Assembly: GCA_964019155.1 (NCBI GenBank)
Contig: OZ025241.1
Location: forward strand, 24,271,982-24,335,981
Reading direction: 5' to 3'
DNA: 64,000 bases
Source of the DNA: Osedax fenrisi
Taxonomy: Eukaryota > Annelida > Polychaeta > Sabellida > Siboglinidae
The notes under the pieces were generated by a model. That model was not told the origin of the DNA, did not search any database, and saw only the letters and a list, made by a program, of their open reading frames with translations. Below, one piece after another: positions 59,993-64,000 of the stretch; within the stretch, counting starts at the first letter, position 1; each line of letters opens with the position of its first letter. Both the position numbers and the translations under genes were made by a program.

Positions 59993-62900
59993 TTATACAT
60001 ATGGTTACTAAAGTTGACGATATAAACTAATTATATGTTTGAATTGAGTTATATATTGCAGTTATATAGTCAAAGTGTGAAGGTCAATATCATTGTGAGT
60101 GTACAATAATATATTGTACAGTGTACAATGTACACTGTGAAATGTGCAGTGTGCTCAATATGCATTGCGCAAATTATTAAGTAAAGCATAAACAATAAAT
60201 GTTAAAATCAATATGAATACATAATAATAATCTAGTATACTAATATAATATTAATATATGAGATTATTATTCAATATTTAATTAGGTCTCTAATATTAAA
60301 AATTACGTAATAATGCCTTTAGATATATCGTTCCTTTGTTACTCTCTTGTCAACAAATATGTGAATTGGAATAATTGTAGAATGCGTTCATTTACGATCC
60401 CAATTATTGTACGCATTACACATAGTAAGTTTATTAAGGTGAATAATACTTTCTAATCATCAACGGAATGTCACTCATTCCCAATCTCAATAATGTCATG
60501 GAATCTATAATGTGATTTTTACCAAAGTATTATAACCGTAAATGGATTATAAATATATTTCATTACTTCAAAATTTTCATATACATTATTTTATTAATAG
60601 TATTCTAAATATACAATATTCTGTTGGCTCTGTGGATTCACACACACACACATACTTATTGTGCTGTAAAGAGTAATACCTTTTCGTCTAATAATAAGTA
60701 TATACTAAATATTCTACAAAATATGTGTGTGCATTAACACTATGCTAGAACTGTGTCCAGAATACTTTTAATTTATTTTCGCGGTTATGGGTTTTGTTGG
60801 TTTATTGGGTTATATGAGGGTTTCTATTTGATTTTCCTGTTTATGAAAAATATATTTTATATGTTACAATTATTAATTTTAATATCATATAATGATTTAT
60901 TCTAGTATGCATCGTTAATATATAACATTGATATAGTAATAATTATAACTTTTAATAACAAATTATTTATTAAAATTAATAAAAAAAAATGTTAACATGC
61001 AAATCTAACATATATAATATTATATCTACATATGTAGATATCTACATTTGTCATATGATACTAATTATTGAAAAACCAATAAATATATGCCAAAACCAAA
61101 AAACCTAGTAGTTTTTATTTTGGTTTAAACTTATAAAAATCCAAAACCCAACTTGGCTATCTCTGACGGCGTAAGATAGTTTATTACAATATAGTATGCA
61201 TAGTTTGATTATTGAACACATCTCAATGCTTATTGACGGTATCCTAATGGAACTGTCACTATAGATATAGTTGCCATAGTTACGACGGTGAATGAAGCCG
61301 GCCGTCGTTCCAGATCTAGTCGTTTATTTTGTATCTCGTTTATAAAAAGCTCGCGATCAGATAACAACGATTGTTTACTAGTCGTATTATCCCCGCAGTG
61401 TTTCATAGCGTGTACTTTGTTCAAGGCTAAGAGTTCGTGATTTCACGAATCCGTGATTTGTATCGCGTATAATATAAATCACAAACATACACTCATGCAC
61501 GCACACTCACATACACTCATGCACACACCCACTTAACCAATACGCGCGCACTCGCTTATACTGCGACTTACTTTTATCGTTATCAGATTAATCAATTCGC
61601 TGAGCGTGGAGATATTCCTCAAGTTATTCTTGTAGAGGTCGACGTACCTCAGGTGAACGTATTTGTTGAGCAGCGTGATGTCGGTCAGCTCCCTGTTTGT
61701 ACGCGCGTAACCCCTTTATTAGTATCGCGTCTCGATCGGTACATTAATGATATTCAGGCGTACTTTTAAATAATACTTATGCAGTGCATCACTATATAGT
61801 ACTAGTGCAAGAGCTATTTCATAGTAGAGTGTACATGTTTTGATAAATACAGTCGAAATTGGAAAATACGATTAAATTTATATAAAGTTCAAGCGCAAGT
61901 GCTATTTATATAGTGCATAGATAGCTAGTGTTAGGTGCGCGAGGCATTTAGATTAAATAGTAGCCCAACGTAGCGCTAATATAAAGGTGAGGTGGCAGTA
62001 ACTTTTCGTGGCAGTCGAATCTGACGTAGGCGTGCGCGAGTCCGTCTGCAGTTTTACAGAGTAACGACAGACCTTCTGCTATCATGTCGTCCGTTAGTAA
62101 GACATCGGCGTCTTTCTGATGGCAGATTACGTAGTGTTGAGAGGGATGTATAGGTTTAGTAATTATGATGCTGATGCTGATGATAGTGGAAGATGATTGA
62201 GTTCGTTTGAAAAATAGGAAAAATTAATCGTCGCGAAATAAAATTTATAACGAGGATATTCAAAAAATAATCAAAATTATCAAAAATATATTTGTTTGTT
62301 GTAACTGAATACAATCATTGCAATGTTACCTAATATAGGTATTATTTATGTTATACCTGTATGTATACTGTACTATCACTAGAAACAATACAATAAATAC
62401 TTGTTTAATTTATTTTGAAAAATGATTTCAAAAATAATAGTCCAATCGTTGTGTTGTATAGTTTACTTTGGTTAAGGGGAGATCCCTATGGGAGGGCCAT
62501 TTTGTTGAATTTACATATATAGTGATAGGGAACGCATTGCCTTCATATATTGTGTCTCTAAAACTATTTATTGAATTTATAAAATTGTTTCTATATAAAA
62601 AGGACATACATATCTATGTCAGACAATACAATTAAAAAATATATTTTATATATATAATAATAGACTTCATTTTTTTAAACCACTTTTATAAAATCCAATA
62701 CATAATAATTATATTTTTGAATATAATCTCTGGAATTATGCATAAATATGTTATTTGTATATATATAGAAAATAAATTAGGTAGATCGCTTTAGTACTTT
62801 TTTCTAAACACTCATTTGTATACGAAAACAGTAAAAATCAACTATTCAGAGTAAAGCGAAATTGAAAAGTTAACAATAAATATATTCAATAAAATTCAAT

Positions 62901-63701
62901 AAATAAATTATAAAATAAAAAGTTATTACTAATAACATTATACATTCAGCTAATATAAAATCAATATTATAAAGTAATAGGTTTATATTTTCTTTTCTAT
63001 ATAGAATGGTTCTTATCAAATTTATATATTAGATATAAATATTATATAACAATTTATATTAGTTATGAATGTAAATTTCAAAATAAATAATTTATGTTAT
63101 AATGGCGTGATATAAAATAGTCTTTTTATACAATTTCTAAACTGATTTTATAGATCATTTTTTCACAGTTACTAAATAAAATATTATCAATATTACATAT
63201 TAAACATTTTTTTAATCTTTTTTTGATATTAACTAATGTATCCACAGGAATATCCCCTTAATATAACCAAAGATTTTGCGAAGCCTTATAAATGTTTTTG
63301 ATATAACTATACATTGTATAAATGAACTCATATATATATTATATATTATATAACTATATATTTTAATAATGAATATTGTATATATGTGTATAAGATTGTA
63401 ATATTTATGAAGGCAATGAGATATAATGAAATGGGTAGGATCCTATACATTCAGTATTTTTTATAATTTAAGATACTCATTTTTGTAATCTATATATGTA
63501 TATGTTATTGTATGATAGTTCTAGGTATAATATTTATCAAATTATTAGCCATATTTCATGTATTTCGAAATTTAACCTCAATTTCTTCTTCTTCGACAGG
63601 TGGTTCAATTTCCTCACCTTCTCCTTCTGGTTTATCAGCTTCTTCTGCATCTACCGGAGTCTCTTCTTCATTTTCGACTTCTTTTTCGTTATCGTTGATA
63701 T
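49444..63701 (-). CDS. LRRC23: LRRC23 homologue (radial-spoke leucine-rich repeat protein), 12 exons found
   Basis: LRRC23 is a leucine-rich repeat protein of the axonemal radial spoke (RS3) in motile cilia and sperm flagella. Exons on the - strand, 5' to 3': 63577-63701 (5' edge tentative), 62003-62115, 61572-61692, 59706-59841, 57672-57802, 56388-56524, 56055-56131, 55711-55787, 50293-50370, 49768-49812, 49554-49682, 49444-49470. Phases match at every join. Order of parts: acidic Glu/Asp-rich N-terminus; LLTDDMIAEGLSLLCKTADG then LAHAYVRFD; repeats such as LLNKYVHLRYVDLYKNNLRN, LSELPFIQVANLSNNQLKN, LHTLEMRSNKLKNLNDLSLP, LSTLHLRDNQIENLDGF, NNISNLKELAKLSMLPSI; the capping NPISDEGEYRLEMLIALRRL then ERLDK; and an acidic coiled-coil-like tail longer than in the human protein, ending ESEEVIEE. 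The start codon is not found; the first exon is probably beyond 63,701. A 5.3-kb intron holds a hAT MITE and an L2-type LINE. Confidence 0.93.
50613..51780. mobile_element. hAT-type non-autonomous element with 8-bp target duplication
   Basis: Ends TAGGGATGTAAATAAAT and, inverted, TAGGGATGTAAATGAATGG are flanked by identical octamers GTCTACAC (50605-50612 and 51781-51788). An 8-bp duplication and such ends are typical of hAT. Subterminal ACGAAT(A)-type motifs are repeated on both sides. An inner inverted-repeat unit lies at 51199-51650. Short open frames inside are not recognisable as transposase. It sits in the large LRRC23 intron. Confidence 0.85.
51199..51650. mobile_element. Nested inverted-repeat element, ends CCAGTAAACCAA
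   Basis: CCAGTAAACCAAATTT at the left and AATATTGGTTTACTGG at the right are inverted; the interior is rich in TTTGCAAA-like words. It appears inserted in the hAT element. No clear target duplication is seen. Confidence 0.55.
52440..54450 (-). mobile_element. CR1/L2-type LINE, endonuclease to RT start, degenerate
   Basis: Read on the - strand from about 54,150 downward: LDLITETWITPDGHTPYIIF, GGCIDIIYKSSLHVSSLRDH, CSFTHLMPPFNITIGDFN with the endonuclease GDFN box, then a C-terminal endonuclease part (YTLDLLIS, SITDHNIIFVILS), a linker, and the RT beginning (IDPISLSLLHSIADSLSIPL then ASGNFPPSYKHALIYTPPL, KKPNIDPQINYRSI) near 52,600-52,800. Frames change repeatedly. The GDFN region is interrupted by a 133-bp hAT-like MITE at 53636-53768. 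The insertion is on the same strand as LRRC23, inside its largest intron. Confidence 0.82.
53636..53768. mobile_element. 133-bp hAT-like MITE with 8-bp target duplication
   Basis: Ends GGGACCAGGTAAACTCGGG and, inverted, GGGTCCAGTAAACTCGGACC are flanked by identical GTTAAAAT octamers (53628-53635 and 53769-53776). Motifs AAGTGGTCCGAGTTT are repeated inside. Removing the element restores the GDFN-I reading of the host LINE endonuclease. It is the clean founder-type copy for the larger element at 28354-29200. Confidence 0.88.
55035..55146 (+). repeat. Tandem repeat of about 18 bp (TCATAGGCTATGAT)
   Basis: Six or seven units of GACTCATAGGCTATGATTCA type. Each unit is itself nearly palindromic (CATAGGCTATG). 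Confidence 0.85.
57502..57620. repeat. Dispersed repeat shared with 5797-5910
   Basis: TATGTTGTTTATAATGTAAATTCGTAT, ATGAAAAC and CGTT(A)CTA(G)TATATAACA match 5797-5910 in order and orientation. It lies directly downstream (in the gene sense) of the LRRC23 exon 57672-57802. Confidence 0.7.
57806..58320 (-). repeat. GGGGTTAAT minisatellite before an LRRC23 acceptor
   Basis: On the + strand many units of GGGGTGGGGTTAATG with growing divergence away from the gene. In the sense of LRRC23 (- strand) the array reads CCCCATTAACCCCACCCC, i.e. pyrimidine-rich with repeated TTAAC words, and ends 4 bp before the exon starting at 57802. Confidence 0.9.
58741..59247. mobile_element. hAT-like MITE, ends TAGTGNTCTA
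   Basis: TAGTGATCTACAATTTTAAA at the left and, inverted, TAGTGTTCTAAATTTTC at the right enclose AT-rich DNA with reiterated TTCAAAT/ATTTGAA words. It is inserted in a (TA)n block, so an ATATATAT duplication cannot be told from the microsatellite. Confidence 0.55.
61230..61424 (-). other. GC-richer 64-codon open frame inside an LRRC23 intron
   Basis: The frame reads MNKVHAMKHCGDNTTSKQSL ... NKRLDLERRPASFTVVTM on the LRRC23 strand. Its composition is more coding-like than its surroundings. The LRRC23 exons on both sides join perfectly without it, so it is not a constitutive exon. I do not recognise the peptide; it could be a remnant exon of another gene, an alternative exon or chance. Confidence 0.2.
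62472..63261. mobile_element. Possible TTAA-flanked element
   Basis: TTAAGGGGAGATCCCTATGG at the left and, inverted, TTAAGGGGATATTCCTGTGG at the right agree at most positions and both carry TTAA. The ends resemble the GGGGATACC family at 23302-24740. It lies in the first visible LRRC23 intron. Confidence 0.5.
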
Positions 63702-64000
63702 CTAAATCTTCAAATATAATTTATATTACTTGATAATATTAAATATCATTTTTAATATCTAATATTAATATCATTATATTTAAATCATAAATATTTCAAC
63801 AATATTATTAATGATCTAATAACGCTAGTTTCTTTTTACTCACATGATTATAATATTATAGTACAATATAGTCTGATATAGTATATTATTATGTTACATA
63901 CGTAGTTTTATTATTTATTATAACGCGTTGCTTTTGTTTTTGTTGTATCTCTTATTATCACAAATACAACGCGTATCATTTACTGGTTTATTATTTTATG

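Overview
The window is eukaryotic nuclear DNA, almost certainly from an invertebrate animal. It is very AT-rich, has dense (TA)n microsatellites, GT-AG introns, non-LTR retrotransposons, a tRNA-derived SINE and many short inverted-repeat (MITE-like) transposons. I cannot name the lineage. The gene LRRC23, a radial-spoke protein of motile cilia and sperm tails, implies an organism with motile cilia or flagella.

Three host genes can be assembled exon by exon. RFT1 (+ strand, 11,543-26,271, 13 exons found, first exon not found) encodes the ER multispanning protein linked to dolichol-oligosaccharide biogenesis. AHCY (+ strand, 45,696-49,426, eight exons, a complete 432-residue protein) is S-adenosylhomocysteine hydrolase, with a TATA/octamer/CCAAT-type promoter just upstream. 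LRRC23 (- strand, 63,701 down to 49,444, 12 exons found, 5' end probably outside the window) meets AHCY tail to tail. The two stop codons are 17 bp apart, and between them lies one palindromic 12-mer that carries AATAAA on both strands. A tRNA-Glu(CTC) gene (- strand, 27,965-28,035) and an orphan first exon of a cathepsin-like cysteine protease (- strand, near 37.5 kb) complete the gene content.

The rest is mobile DNA. 0-2.7 kb: three different non-LTR retrotransposon pieces, including a long ribonuclease H domain. 3.4-4.2 kb: pogo-type MITE. 6.8-9.5 kb: CR1/L2-type pieces on the - strand. 18.5-19.8 kb: an inverted-repeat element with a SINE nested in it. 28.3-29.9 kb: hAT-like and TTAA-type MITE clusters. 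33.1-38.5 kb: two inverted copies of a 0.95-kb TA-site MITE; one sits in one copy of a local duplication whose other copy preserves the empty target site. 40-42.5 kb: a dead RTE-clade LINE. 42.7-44.2 kb: two more TA-site MITEs. 50.6-54.4 kb: a hAT MITE and an L2-type LINE inside an LRRC23 intron.

The most unusual signal is repeated tandem duplication across splice junctions. In RFT1 the 3' half of exon 7 with its splice donor is reiterated seven more times, each copy an in-frame 48-bp (once 39-bp) open cassette bounded by AG and GT. Two other RFT1 junctions are also tandemly duplicated, and minisatellites resembling branch-point/polypyrimidine signals abut acceptors in both RFT1 and LRRC23.
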